DNA from: Acinetobacter sp. WCHAc010034
GTDB lineage: Bacteria; Pseudomonadota; Gammaproteobacteria; Pseudomonadales; Moraxellaceae
Direction: 5' to 3'
Length of the DNA stretch: 64,000 nucleotides
Assembly: GCF_001696615.3 (NCBI RefSeq)
Contig: NZ_CP032279.1
Location: forward strand, 2,046,001 to 2,110,000
Each line of letters opens with the position of its first letter. Positions within the stretch are counted from its first letter, which is position 1. The position numbers and the translations under genes were made by a program. The notes under the pieces were generated by a model. It did not search any database and was not told the DNA's origin. It saw only the letters and a list, made by a program, of their open reading frames with translations. Shown piece after piece: positions 53,324 to 64,000 of this stretch.

Positions 53324-53723
53324 GCGCAATCCTTTGATCTTGTTCTGAGGCTTATTTTCAGGCTTCACATTAGCATATCTGGGCTGAAAAAAGCCTGAAT
53401 TTTTAAGTAACTTAGACAGCGTTTTAGGGCGAAGGCAAAAGGGCAGAATGCTGTTTTGGGCTAATTTGATTCCTGTTTTTATCTAGCGGACGGATTTGTA
53501 GATTTGCTTTACATTGACCGTTTTCTGCTGCTTTTGAAAGGAGAAAAGCAGCGGAATTCTTTTGTTTGGCTGAAGCTAAGTTCCTTGAGTTTTAGTTTTT
53601 TAGGATAGTCATATTAAACGATAGCAAGTCCATTCAGCGCGCCAGAAAGGAAAACACAAATGGCCTGATCAGGCCATATCTGCCAAAATCCTCATCACTT
53701 GCTCATGTTTCAAAAGAGCAGGT
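53324..53723. other. upstream region of the MATE gene
   Basis: About 400 bp without a supported gene. It contains TGGCCTGATCAGGCCA (53661-53676), a perfect 16-bp palindrome, and otherwise AT-rich sequence. Confidence 0.3.
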
Positions 53724-53894
53724 TCAGCCGATAGAATCCGCCATTTCTAAAAATTGGCCTTGAAGTGTTTTTGCTTTTGGGCTGAGTTTATAAATAAACG
53801 GCACTTTATCTAAAATCTTAAAACCCAATTTAGTGACGTTAAGCAGCGCTGTTAAAGATTTTATGGATTCATTATCTTTGATTTTTTTAGGCAT
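53724..53894 (-). CDS. hypothetical small protein
   Basis: 56 residues if started at ATG 53892-53894 (MPKKIKDNESIKSLTALLNVTKLGFKI...LEMADSIG); the frame is open back to 53942 but that overlaps the uvrA terminator. Lysine-rich and amphipathic. No clear ribosome site and no family recognised, so it may be chance. Confidence 0.3.
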   Translation of the reverse strand: MPKKIKDNESIKSLTALLNVTKLGFKILDKVPFIYKLSPKAKTLQGQFLEMADSIG

Positions 53895-53906
53895 ATTGCG
53901 GAAAAT

Positions 53907-53933
53907 AAAAACGGTGAATGAATCACCGTTTTT
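53907..53933 (-). terminator. uvrA terminator
   Basis: AAAAACGGTGA-ATGAA-TCACCGTTTTT, a perfect 11-bp stem with A/T flanks, 27 bp past the uvrA stop. Confidence 0.9.
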
Positions 53934-53959
53934 ATCATGCATTGAATGGAAAGAGCAGC

Positions 53960-56791
<2,832 letters not shown>

Positions 56792-57019
56792 GCAATGGTC
56801 CTGAAAAAATTCATCAAAAACCTTTATATGATAGCGCATGAAAAATGTTCAAGTGTAAAAAACCGCGGATTTCCGCGCCGGATTGCGAGAAAAATACACC
56901 GATGCGGCGGGGCGGCGCGTCCGGCGCGCTGAGCGCAAGCCCGCCGGGCCTGCTAAAATAGCCCGATTCAATTCTGCAGGATGCCGCGGCTGGACGGCGC
57001 AGCATAACGAGGACAGCAC

Positions 57020-57379
57020 ATGAAGATGAAAACTAAATGCGGCGTTTTGCTGGCGGCCCTGCTGCTGGCCGGCTGCAGCCGGGCGCCGCAGGCTGAAGGC
57101 CCAAAATACGCATCGGCTGCCGAAGCTGCGCAGGCGCTGAATGCGGAAAATGCGGCGATTGACCGGCTGATTGGGCAGCTGGCCAAAGCCGATTCAGATG
57201 CTGAACGCAAAAAGCTGTCCTGCGTGCAGATTCCGCAGCAGTATGACCGCATGCTGGGCGTGCTGGAAGCCAATCAGCAGCTGATGACCGAGGCCGACAG
57301 GAAGGTGCAGGATGCATTCCGGCAGCTGGCCCTGCAGCAGAAGGTGCGCTTTGCCGGCAATCTGCTGTGCAGATCCTGA
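57020..57379 (+). CDS. hypothetical lipoprotein
   Basis: 119 residues. The signal MKMKTKCGVLLAALLLAGC ends in lipobox LAGC. The mature part is helical, Ala and Gln rich, with two more cysteines (LSCVQIP and NLLCRS at the end) that could pair. No family recognised. It is divergent from uvrA and precedes the DUF475 gene by 166 bp. Confidence 0.75.
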   Translation: MKMKTKCGVLLAALLLAGCSRAPQAEGPKYASAAEAAQALNAENAAIDRLIGQLAKADSDAERKKLSCVQIPQQYDRMLGVLEANQQLMTEADRKVQDAFRQLALQQKVRFAGNLLCRS

Positions 57380-57545
57380 AGCTGCTCCGGCATGGCCGCC
57401 CGGCAGCGCAATGCATCAAAAAAACCTGTCCGGGGCTTTGGCTCAGCAGGAAAAGCCGTCATACTTGTGCGCATTAAATCTGAAGCGCTGTTTTAAGCTT
57501 CAGCGATTTTCCCCTAATTTTTATAGATTCATAGGTCGATCTGTC

Positions 57546-58631
57546 ATGATGAAACATTTTGGTTTCTCAATCATATTTACGGTCGTGTGCCTGGGCATTT
57601 CTGCGTACTGGGGCTTCAGCCACGGGCCAAACGCAGGCATTCAGGCCATGTTTACGGCGCTGACCATTACCGCCATTCTTGCGGTGATGGAAGTGTCGCT
57701 GTCATTTGACAATGCTGTGGTCAACGCTTCGGTGCTGCGCGGCTGGGACCATTTCTGGAAAATGCTGTTCCTGACCGTCGGCATTTTAGTGGCGGTGTTC
57801 GGCATGCGCCTGATTTTCCCGGTGGCGATTGTCGCGGTTACAGCGGATATGGGCTTTATGGAAGTGGTCAGCCTGGCGCTGAATGATCCGAAAACCTACT
57901 CGCAGCGCCTGATGGATCACCATCCTGAAATCGCCGCGTTCGGCGGCGCCTTCCTGCTGCTGGTGTTCCTGAATTTCTTTCTGGATGAAGGCAAGGACAC
58001 CCATTGGTTCAAATGGCTGGAAGCGCGCCTGTCGAATCTGGCCAACGTGCCTGCCATGTCGGCTTTCCTTGCGCTGATTGCGCTGCTGGTGATGGCGTCA
58101 AATGTCGAAGAAGCGAAGCGACTGGTGGTGACTCTGGCCGGCATCTGGGGCATTGTGGTGTACATCGGCGTGCAGGTGCTGAGCCATCTGCTGGGCGGCG
58201 AACCGGAAATTGACGAAGACGGCAATGCGGTCGCGCATGACGCCAGCGGCGCCTCTACCGGCGTGATCAAGGCCGGCATCGGCGGCTTCCTGTACCTGGA
58301 AGTGCTGGATGCATCCTTCAGCTTTGACGGCGTGATCGGCGCCTTCGCGATTACTTCAGATGTGGTGATCATCATGCTGGGCCTGGCGATTGGCGCGATG
58401 TTCGTGCGTTCAATGACCATTTATCTGGTGGAAAAAGGCACGCTGGATGCCTATATCTATCTGGAGCACGGCGCGCACTACGCGATTGGCGCTCTGGCGT
58501 TCATCATGCTGGCCAGCGGCACCGGCGTGCATGTACCTGAAGTGGTGACCGGCCTGATTGGCGTGGCGTTTATTGTCTGGGCGATTATCGCTTCAATTCA
58601 GTACCGCAAGCGTCAGGAACAGCACGGTTAA
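57546..58631 (+). CDS. DUF475 family membrane protein (TerC-like)
   Basis: 361 residues from ATG 57546 (a second ATG follows at once). About nine hydrophobic segments. EVSLSFDNAVVNASVLRGW and LDASFSFDGVIGAFAITSDVVIIMLGLAIGAMFVRSMTIYLVEKG are the paired Asp-containing motifs shared by TerC and DUF475 proteins, which are linked to metal (often manganese) export or tellurite tolerance. Function in this organism is unknown. A hairpin CTGAAGC/GCTTCAG lies in its leader (57481-57504). Confidence 0.88.
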   Translation: MMKHFGFSIIFTVVCLGISAYWGFSHGPNAGIQAMFTALTITAILAVMEVSLSFDNAVVNASVLRGWDHFWKMLFLTVGILVAVFGMRLIFPVAIVAVTADMGFMEVVSLALNDPKTYSQRLMDHHPEIAAFGGAFLLLVFLNFFLDEGKDTHWFKWLEARLSNLANVPAMSAFLALIALLVMASNVEEAKRLVVTLAGIWGIVVYIGVQVLSHLLGGEPEIDEDGNAVAHDASGASTGVIKAGIGGFLYLEVLDASFSFDGVIGAFAITSDVVIIMLGLAIGAMFVRSMTIYLVEKGTLDAYIYLEHGAHYAIGALAFIMLASGTGVHVPEVVTGLIGVAFIVWAIIASIQYRKRQEQHG

Positions 58632-58663
58632 TCCTGGCTTAAGAAACAAATGCTTCAATCTGA

Positions 58664-58688
58664 GGGCGCATGCAATGCGCCCTTTTTT
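58664..58688 (+). terminator. terminator of the DUF475 gene
   Basis: GGGCGCAT-GCA-ATGCGCCC stem followed by six T. Confidence 0.92.
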
Positions 58689-58780
58689 ATTGGCGCGCTG
58701 CCGTGAATACATCAGCAGCGCCTGCAGGAATGATGTAGGATATCCCCATCCATTTGGCCCTTAAATTTACGCTGATTGAT

Positions 58781-60145
58781 ATGATGAATGCTTTAGAACG
58801 CCGCTCAACTTTTGCCCTAAGCAGCATTTTTGCATTGCGCATGTTGGGCCTGTTCATGATTATCCCGGTATTTTCGGTGGCAGGGCAGTCTTATCAATAT
58901 GCAACACCGGCTTTAATCGGCCTTGCGGTGGGCGTATACGGCCTGACTCAGGCAGTTCTGCAGATTCCGTTCAGCCTGATTGCCGACCGCTACAGCCGCA
59001 AGCCTCTGGTGGTGATCGGCCTGCTGCTGTTTGCCCTGGGCGGCGCGGTGGCGGCCATGTCCGAAACCATTTACGGGGTGATTATCGGCCGCGCGATTGC
59101 CGGCGGCGGCGCAGTGTCCGCAGTGGTGATGGCCCTGCTGGCCGATGTGACCCGCGAAGAGCAGCGCACTAAAGCCATGGCGGCGATGGGCATGAGCATC
59201 GGCCTGTCCTTTGTGGTGGCGTTCAGCCTGGGGCCGTGGCTGACCGGCCTGGTCGGCATTTCCGGCCTGTTCTGGGTCACCACCGTTATGGGCCTGGCGG
59301 CGATCAGCATGCTGCTGCTGGTGCCGAAAGTCACCCGCCATCACCGCAATTTCCAGCAGGGCTATCTGACCCAGCTGAAGCAGGTGCTGAAAATGGGCAG
59401 CCTGAACCGCCTGCATGTTTCGGTGTTTTCGCTGCACCTGCTGCTGACCGCAATGTTTATTTACCTGCCGTCGCAGCTGATCGGTTTTGCCGGCATTCCG
59501 CTGTCCAGCCACGGCCTGGTGTATTTGCCGCTGCTGCTGATCAGCCTGTTTTTTGCCTTTCCGAGCATTATTCTGGCGGAAAAATACCGCAAAATGCGCG
59601 GCATATTCCTGACGGCAATTGGCGGGATTATTCTGGGCCTGGCGGTCTTGATCTTCGGCTACGAATCCAAATATGTGCTGCTGGCCGGCTTGGGCCTGTT
59701 TTTCATTGCCTTTAACGTAATGGAAGCGCTGCTGCCGTCCTGGCTGTCTAAAGCCGCGCCGATCCAGTCCAAAGCCACGGCGATGGGCGTGAATGCCAGC
59801 AGCCAGTTTCTGGGCGCATTCTTTGGCGGCATGCTGGGCGGGCAGCTGCTGCAGCTGAACAACACCGCCATGGGCTGGAGCATTTTAACCGCCATCGCGG
59901 TCATCTGGCTGCTGATCAGCTTCGGGCTGGAGCAGCCGCGCTACCTGTCTTCGCTGGTTTTGCGCCTGCCGGAAGCCAGAGAAACTGACGAATGGACTTC
60001 TCAGCTTTTGGCAATCCGTGGTATTGAAGAAGTCGTGGTGATGTCTGACCAGCAAGTAGCCTATCTGAAGGTGGATAAGCAGCAGATTGATGAAGCTGCG
60101 CGACAAGATTTAACGCACTTGTTGGGGAAAGAGGTAGCCATTTAA
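58781..60145 (+). CDS. MFS transporter, YajR type with C-terminal domain
   Basis: 454 residues from ATG 58781 (MMNALERRSTFALSSIFALRMLG); the frame is open a further nine codons upstream. Twelve membrane segments; motif A is DRYSRKPL. After about residue 380 a soluble ferredoxin-like domain follows (WTSQLLAIRGIEEVVVMSDQQVAYLKVDKQQIDEAARQDLTHLLG), as in the YAM domain of YajR. Drug or metabolite efflux is likely but the substrate is unknown. The ssb gene starts 51 bp later. Confidence 0.9.
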   Translation: MMNALERRSTFALSSIFALRMLGLFMIIPVFSVAGQSYQYATPALIGLAVGVYGLTQAVLQIPFSLIADRYSRKPLVVIGLLLFALGGAVAAMSETIYGVIIGRAIAGGGAVSAVVMALLADVTREEQRTKAMAAMGMSIGLSFVVAFSLGPWLTGLVGISGLFWVTTVMGLAAISMLLLVPKVTRHHRNFQQGYLTQLKQVLKMGSLNRLHVSVFSLHLLLTAMFIYLPSQLIGFAGIPLSSHGLVYLPLLLISLFFAFPSIILAEKYRKMRGIFLTAIGGIILGLAVLIFGYESKYVLLAGLGLFFIAFNVMEALLPSWLSKAAPIQSKATAMGVNASSQFLGAFFGGMLGGQLLQLNNTAMGWSILTAIAVIWLLISFGLEQPRYLSSLVLRLPEARETDEWTSQLLAIRGIEEVVVMSDQQVAYLKVDKQQIDEAARQDLTHLLGKEVAI

Positions 60146-60196
60146 GCATAACTCTTATAAAGTAAATAATAGCAACAAATAGGAAGAATACGTCTG

Positions 60197-60778
60197 ATGC
60201 GTGGTGTTAATAAAGTCATTTTAGTGGGTACTTTGGGCCGAGATCCTGAAACCAAAACTTTCCCGAATGGCGGTTCCCTGACCCAGTTCTCTATCGCTAC
60301 CAGCGATTCATGGACGGATAAAAATACAGGTGAACGCAAAGAGCAGACAGAATGGCACCGTATTGTGCTGCACAACCGCTTGGGCGAAATTGCCCAGCAG
60401 TACCTGCGCAAAGGCTCTAAAGTGTATATTGAAGGCTCATTGCGCACCCGCCAGTGGACCGACCAGAACGGCCAGGAGCGCTACACCACGGAAATCCGCG
60501 GCGAGCAGATGCAGATGCTGGACAGCGCACGCCAGCAAAGCGATCAGGGCCAGGGCTTTGAACAGCCGCGCTTCAACAGCGGCAATCAGCAGGGCGGCTA
60601 CAGCAATAACCAGCAGGGCGGTTACGGCGGCGGCCAGGCCAATGCCAGCCAAGGCGGCTATGGCGGCGGCAATCAGGGCGGCTATGCCAACAACAACCCT
60701 AGCGGTTTTGCGCCAAAAGCTCCGGCTGCGCCAGCAGCGGCGGCTCCGGCAGATTTGGATGATGACCTGCCGTTTTAA
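60197..60778 (+). CDS. ssb: single-stranded DNA-binding protein
   Basis: 193 residues. The OB-fold N-terminus [39 protein letters not shown] is followed by [15 protein letters not shown] and the Gly/Gln/Asn-rich flexible tail with repeated QGGY. The acidic tip DLDDDLPF recruits repair and replication partners. It sits at the border between core chromosome and an AT-rich island. Confidence 0.98.
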   Translation: MRGVNKVILVGTLGRDPETKTFPNGGSLTQFSIATSDSWTDKNTGERKEQTEWHRIVLHNRLGEIAQQYLRKGSKVYIEGSLRTRQWTDQNGQERYTTEIRGEQMQMLDSARQQSDQGQGFEQPRFNSGNQQGGYSNNQQGGYGGGQANASQGGYGGGNQGGYANNNPSGFAPKAPAAPAAAAPADLDDDLPF

Positions 60779-60816
60779 ATTGTACAATACTTAATTATTG
60801 TATTTGTTAAATAGAA

Positions 60817-60847
60817 AGAGCTTGATTTATATCAAGTTCTTTTTTTA
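60817..60847 (+). terminator. ssb terminator
   Basis: AGAGCTTGAT / ATCAAGTTCT stem with a short TTAT loop and a following T run. Confidence 0.8.
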
Positions 60848-60911
60848 TTTCTTTTGAAAATATTGTATTTATATTTAATAACTTTGTATAATAAAAATAT
60901 TGTATTTACTA

Positions 60912-61751
60912 GGGCGTGTCCTCATTTGGCTTTGCACCAAATAAACATGCAAGCAATGTAAATCATAGACTGATAATTTCGTGCAAGCTTATCAAATCGG
61001 CTTGCAATCGCTCGAAAATGTTTTAACCTTGCAAACGCATTCTCAACTAAATGCCTTAATCGATATAGATATTTATCAAATTCTTTATTTAATCTTTTAC
61101 TATTTGATCTCATTGGAATAATTGGGATCATATTTTTATTTTTAATAAATATTCTGATGGTCTCAGCATCATATCCCTTATCTGCAATTAAATAATCTGC
61201 TTCTTCTACAACCTCTATCAATTGCTCTGCAACTTGGCTATCGTGGACTTGACCCCCAGTGATTTTAAAATCAATCGGTAATCCATTCGCGTCGGTTGCA
61301 AGATGTATTTTTGTTGTTCGCCCACCACGTGATTGTCCAATTGCTCTTTCGAAACCATTCCGAGCTCCACTTGCATGCTGATGCACGCGTATGTAGCTTC
61401 CGTCAATGAATACCCATTCTTGATCCAAGACGCCTCGTAATCTAAAAAAAATTTATTCCACAATCCCTTACTTGCCCAACGATTAAAACGATTATAAGCA
61501 GTTTGCCAAGGACAAAATTCTTGAGGAATATCACGCCATGTCGCGCCTGTACGCAGTTTCCATAAGATAGCTTCCATGATATTTCTACTATTCTTTGAAC
61601 AGTAGCAACCGTGCAATCGCATTGTATCCTGGATTTGCTGCCAAATATTATCTGTTAAAAGAGTACGTGCCATTGAATAATATTGAAATACAAGTAATTT
61701 GGAATATTATTTTAAGTCTTTAAAATCCATTCTTCAAATGAGAACACGCCC
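60912..61751 (-). mobile_element. IS5-family (IS427-like) insertion sequence
   Basis: 840 bp with terminal inverted repeats GGGCGTGTCCTCATTTG (left) and GGGCGTGTTCTCATTTG (right, complement), one mismatch. TA flanks both ends (60910-60911 and 61752-61753) as the target duplication. It carries a two-frame transposase. It sits in the region directly upstream of the tyrosine recombinase gene. Confidence 0.9.
60922..61673 (-). CDS. IS5-family transposase, two frames joined by -1 frameshift
   Basis: The first frame (61673 to 61218) encodes the N-terminal helix-turn-helix part (MARTLLTDNIWQQIQDTMRLHG...ATWRDIPQEFCPWQTAYNRFNRW). The second (ending 60922) has the DDE residues in VFIDGSYIRVHQH, YLIADKGYD and LVENAFARLKHFRA. 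The frames overlap at a run of eight T (minus strand, 61444-61451) where a -1 slip joins them into one protein of about 250 residues. This arrangement is usual for the group, so it is probably programmed rather than broken. Confidence 0.88.
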
Positions 61752-61766
61752 TAAGGTGTTAAGTAC

Positions 61767-63134
61767 TTGAGCTTACATCGTAAAAACTATATTGCAGAAG
61801 GTGGAGAAAGATTTGGATTATTAATAAATAGTCTTGGTCTTCCTGATTTTTGGACCATTTTATTCTTAACTACGAATGTTCGTTTCGAAAAGCATGCAAC
61901 ACAAAAAGCGTATCTCAATCATTTGGCTCATATCTATATTTGGGAAATGAGCATTGGGGAAAGAATATCTGAACGTATTATTAGAGTTGCTAATCAAAAA
62001 AATATTTCTTCTCAAGTTATTTTCTTTAGTGACTTGGAAATTCAAAAATTAAGAGATCATTGTAAATTAACTACAAAAGCAGCACGAAGAAATTTGAGAA
62101 ACCAAACAGAGCATCGAAGGAATGATCAAAATTTAAAAATTATATTTCCTATTAGAAGAATACCAGCAGCTACAGTGGAAAAGGAACACGCGATAAATAG
62201 AATAACAATATTTGCTAATTTATTTGAATTTGTGGCAACTAATATTTTGAGAAATCAACCTTCTTTTTATAATTATCTAGATATTATTAAAAATACAAAA
62301 GCTGAAATATTAAAACAAAAAGATAGGTGTGGTGATTCTAAGACTAGAAATTCTGACCCTAATAAGAAAGCCCCTCACCCAGATATTTTCAAACATGTCA
62401 TGGAAATAGCAGAACCCTCGCATGTTTATAATCCTTATACAAAATCTGTAAGGCAAAGAAATTATTTACTTCTATGGATTCTTTATGAAACTGGTATGAG
62501 GGCAGGAGAAGTTTTACAATTAAAAGTTTCAGATATTGATTTTGCACGAAATGTAGTTCAGATCCAATCTCGGCATGATGATCCAGAAGATAAATTTAGA
62601 ACTGATGAACCGAATGCTAAAACTTTAGAAAGAGATTTGCCTATAAATCAGGATTTAAGCAATCAGCTTCGTAAGTATGTTTTAGAAGAGCGTCGTTTTA
62701 TCCCAAATGCTCATACTCACAAATTCTTATTCATATCTCATAAGGGGGTTAGTAAAGGACGTCCTCTCTCTTTAATTCAATTTTCAAGAATTGTTGAAAA
62801 AATTTCTGGAAATGAAGAGTTAGCTTCTTTCATTAAGAAGAATGGGTTTGTGGTTAAAAAGAGAGTAACAAGGCATGGCTTTAGACATGATTTCAATAAT
62901 AGATTTTCAAATAATATTGATGAACATAATCATAAAGCATCTCAGGATGGCCGTATTGATGAAGTGATTTCTGAGAAAAAAGAAATTCAGCAAAGAATGT
63001 ATATTAATGGTCATAAAAGTGAAAATTCTGCCCAAGTTTATAATCTTCGTCATACCAAAGAGCAAGCAGAAAAGTTATTGAAACGTGAACTTGAAAAAAT
63101 GGATTCCCTTATTAAGAAGGGGCAAGAAAAATGA
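61767..63134 (+). CDS. tyrosine recombinase / site-specific integrase
   Basis: 455 residues from TTG 61767 with AAGGTG about 8 bp upstream; an in-frame TAA at the IS junction rules out a longer start. Catalytic residues are visible: the first Arg in ETGMRAGEVLQL, HGFRH for the His-x-x-Arg box, GHKSENSAQVY for the second His and the nucleophilic Tyr. The gene is AT-rich and lysine-rich, unlike the chromosome to its left. An IS lies 15 bp before the start codon and may have replaced the promoter. The next recombinase gene overlaps its stop. Confidence 0.92.
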   Translation: MSLHRKNYIAEGGERFGLLINSLGLPDFWTILFLTTNVRFEKHATQKAYLNHLAHIYIWEMSIGERISERIIRVANQKNISSQVIFFSDLEIQKLRDHCKLTTKAARRNLRNQTEHRRNDQNLKIIFPIRRIPAATVEKEHAINRITIFANLFEFVATNILRNQPSFYNYLDIIKNTKAEILKQKDRCGDSKTRNSDPNKKAPHPDIFKHVMEIAEPSHVYNPYTKSVRQRNYLLLWILYETGMRAGEVLQLKVSDIDFARNVVQIQSRHDDPEDKFRTDEPNAKTLERDLPINQDLSNQLRKYVLEERRFIPNAHTHKFLFISHKGVSKGRPLSLIQFSRIVEKISGNEELASFIKKNGFVVKKRVTRHGFRHDFNNRFSNNIDEHNHKASQDGRIDEVISEKKEIQQRMYINGHKSENSAQVYNLRHTKEQAEKLLKRELEKMDSLIKKGQEK

Positions 63135-64000
63135 TGCCAGAACATAGCTTTTCTCAAACAGAACAGACATATTCGACGAGATACTCAAAGGCAGGATATG
63201 CATTTAATTTAAATGATGATATATGGGTTTTAGATAAAAATAGAACTATTAATTGGAGACTAGCCAATCAAGAGATTGATAAAGTAGTTTATGCAGGTTT
63301 TAAATTAACAATCGCAAGGCTTGCAGAAGAAGTCTCTTCTCACCATACATACAATTGTTGGAGTTATACAAAAACATATTTGTTATCGTCTGATATGTAT
63401 CAAGAAGGATTGATTACATCAAAATTAATTTTGACTCTCAAAGCAACTTTGACTCAAGAGAATGAGTACAAACTTGGAACAATTCGCGCATTATTAAGAT
63501 GTTGGATGGAGTGGGACTTCAAAGGATTAGAAAAGGGATTGGAAAATACTTTAGATCGTCTAATTCTAAGCGGTAATATCAAGGGAAAAGCAGTTTTACA
63601 AAATTGTCCTTATACAGGTCCATATACTTTAACTGAACAACAATTCTTATTAGTGTGGGCTGGAAATGCTTTTAATACTGGAAAACTCACTTTAGAAGAG
63701 TTTGCGTGGTTTTATACCATATACGCTACAGCTCGTAGACCTATACAAATCTTAGCATTGAGAATATGTGATTTAACTATTCAAAATAATTTAGATGGAA
63801 TGAAGTACGAGTTAAACATTCCACGCGCAAAGCAACGAGGAGGTATATTCAGAGGAGAAATGCGCAGTCTAAGTATTACAGAAGATATGTATTTAATTTT
63901 AATGAATTTAATTAATGATGTAAAAATTAAAGTTAAAAGATATTTACCCGATATTGAGTCAGAAGATTTAGATCAAATCCCTATTTTCTTGAATAATAAG
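63131..64000 (+). CDS. second tyrosine-recombinase-like protein, 3' end beyond window
   Basis: At least 290 residues from ATG 63131, overlapping the preceding stop (ATGA). The N-terminal 200 residues are helical; YTIYATARRPIQILALRICDL gives the first catalytic Arg (ARRPIQ), and the catalytic His and Tyr would lie past the edge. AT-rich like its neighbour. Two overlapping recombinase genes suggest a multi-recombinase integration module, such as those with two or three recombinases in a row. Confidence 0.75.
   Translation, partial: MMPEHSFSQTEQTYSTRYSKAGYAFNLNDDIWVLDKNRTINWRLANQEIDKVVYAGFKLTIARLAEEVSSHHTYNCWSYTKTYLLSSDMYQEGLITSKLILTLKATLTQENEYKLGTIRALLRCWMEWDFKGLEKGLENTLDRLILSGNIKGKAVLQNCPYTGPYTLTEQQFLLVWAGNAFNTGKLTLEEFAWFYTIYATARRPIQILALRICDLTIQNNLDGMKYELNIPRAKQRGGIFRGEMRSLSITEDMYLILMNLINDVKIKVKRYLPDIESEDLDQIPIFLNNK

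Noticed and set aside
57380..57545. Possible manganese (yybP-ykoY) riboswitch in front of the TerC-like DUF475 gene
   Set aside because: Only a simple hairpin is visible; I could not find the conserved paired loops or an overlapping terminator.
61218..61673. Transposase gene broken by mutation
   Set aside because: The overlap at eight T gives a clean -1 join with all DDE residues, the usual arrangement for this IS group.

Overview
The window is bacterial chromosome, almost certainly Acinetobacter (Moraxellaceae). The evidence is the gene content and order (a Crc/exonuclease III homologue divergent from pyrE, gshB, guaA, an uvrA - DUF475 - MFS - ssb neighbourhood, phoB-phoR, three tandem tRNA-Gly), the protein sequences themselves, and short GGA-rich RNA genes of the Rsm type. 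Most of it is ordinary moderate-GC core chromosome. The composition drops sharply to AT-rich from about 60780 to the right edge, and less strongly inside 29300-31800.

Layout. 1-7960: lipase fragment, DUF2147, ArsC-like protein, an Rsm-type small RNA, crc/xth and pyrE, a catecholate-type TonB receptor with a Fur box, DUF3565 and gshB. 8100-13860: an alcohol/aldehyde oxidation block (aldehyde dehydrogenase, iron alcohol dehydrogenase) with a GAF-domain regulator and an S33 hydrolase. 13860-26250: a complete iron-siderophore locus. Leftward lie an ABC importer (lipoprotein, two permeases, ATPase) and a siderophore-interacting reductase; the rest makes and activates 2,3-dihydroxybenzoate (entA, entC, entE, isochorismatase, free aryl carrier protein). 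It also holds a free-standing condensation domain and an ornithine/lysine-type decarboxylase. No amino-acid-activating NRPS is present, so the product is best predicted as a catechol amide of a diamine.

26330-33715: the most interesting block. A FecI/FecR pair precedes an STN-containing TonB receptor, a secreted TbpB-barrel-like protein, a Slam (type XI secretion) outer-membrane protein and a 95-residue protein that is only the DNA-binding half of Fur. Fur boxes precede fecI, the receptor and the Slam gene. It looks like an iron- and signal-controlled secreted-ligand capture system placed beside the siderophore genes.

34000-40830: tRNA-Gly array, bolA, sirB2, a ParA-like ATPase, a lipoprotein, LysE, DedA and guaA, followed by palindromic repeats. 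40830-42560: an IS110-family element with a structured non-coding end, then an orphan cytosine-5 methyltransferase. 43766-60778: diguanylate cyclase, pirin, OsmC, GST, phoRB with Pho boxes, a TetR/SDR pair with a promoter-overlapping operator, MATE, uvrA, DUF475, MFS and ssb. 60912-64000: an IS5-family IS427-like element sits directly upstream of two overlapping tyrosine recombinase genes, the left end of an AT-rich integrated island that runs off the window.

Two small elements (1149-1535 and 51728-51930) share the same terminal inverted repeats and imperfect flanking direct repeats, and look like a MITE family. All calls are from reading the sequence; no database search was possible.
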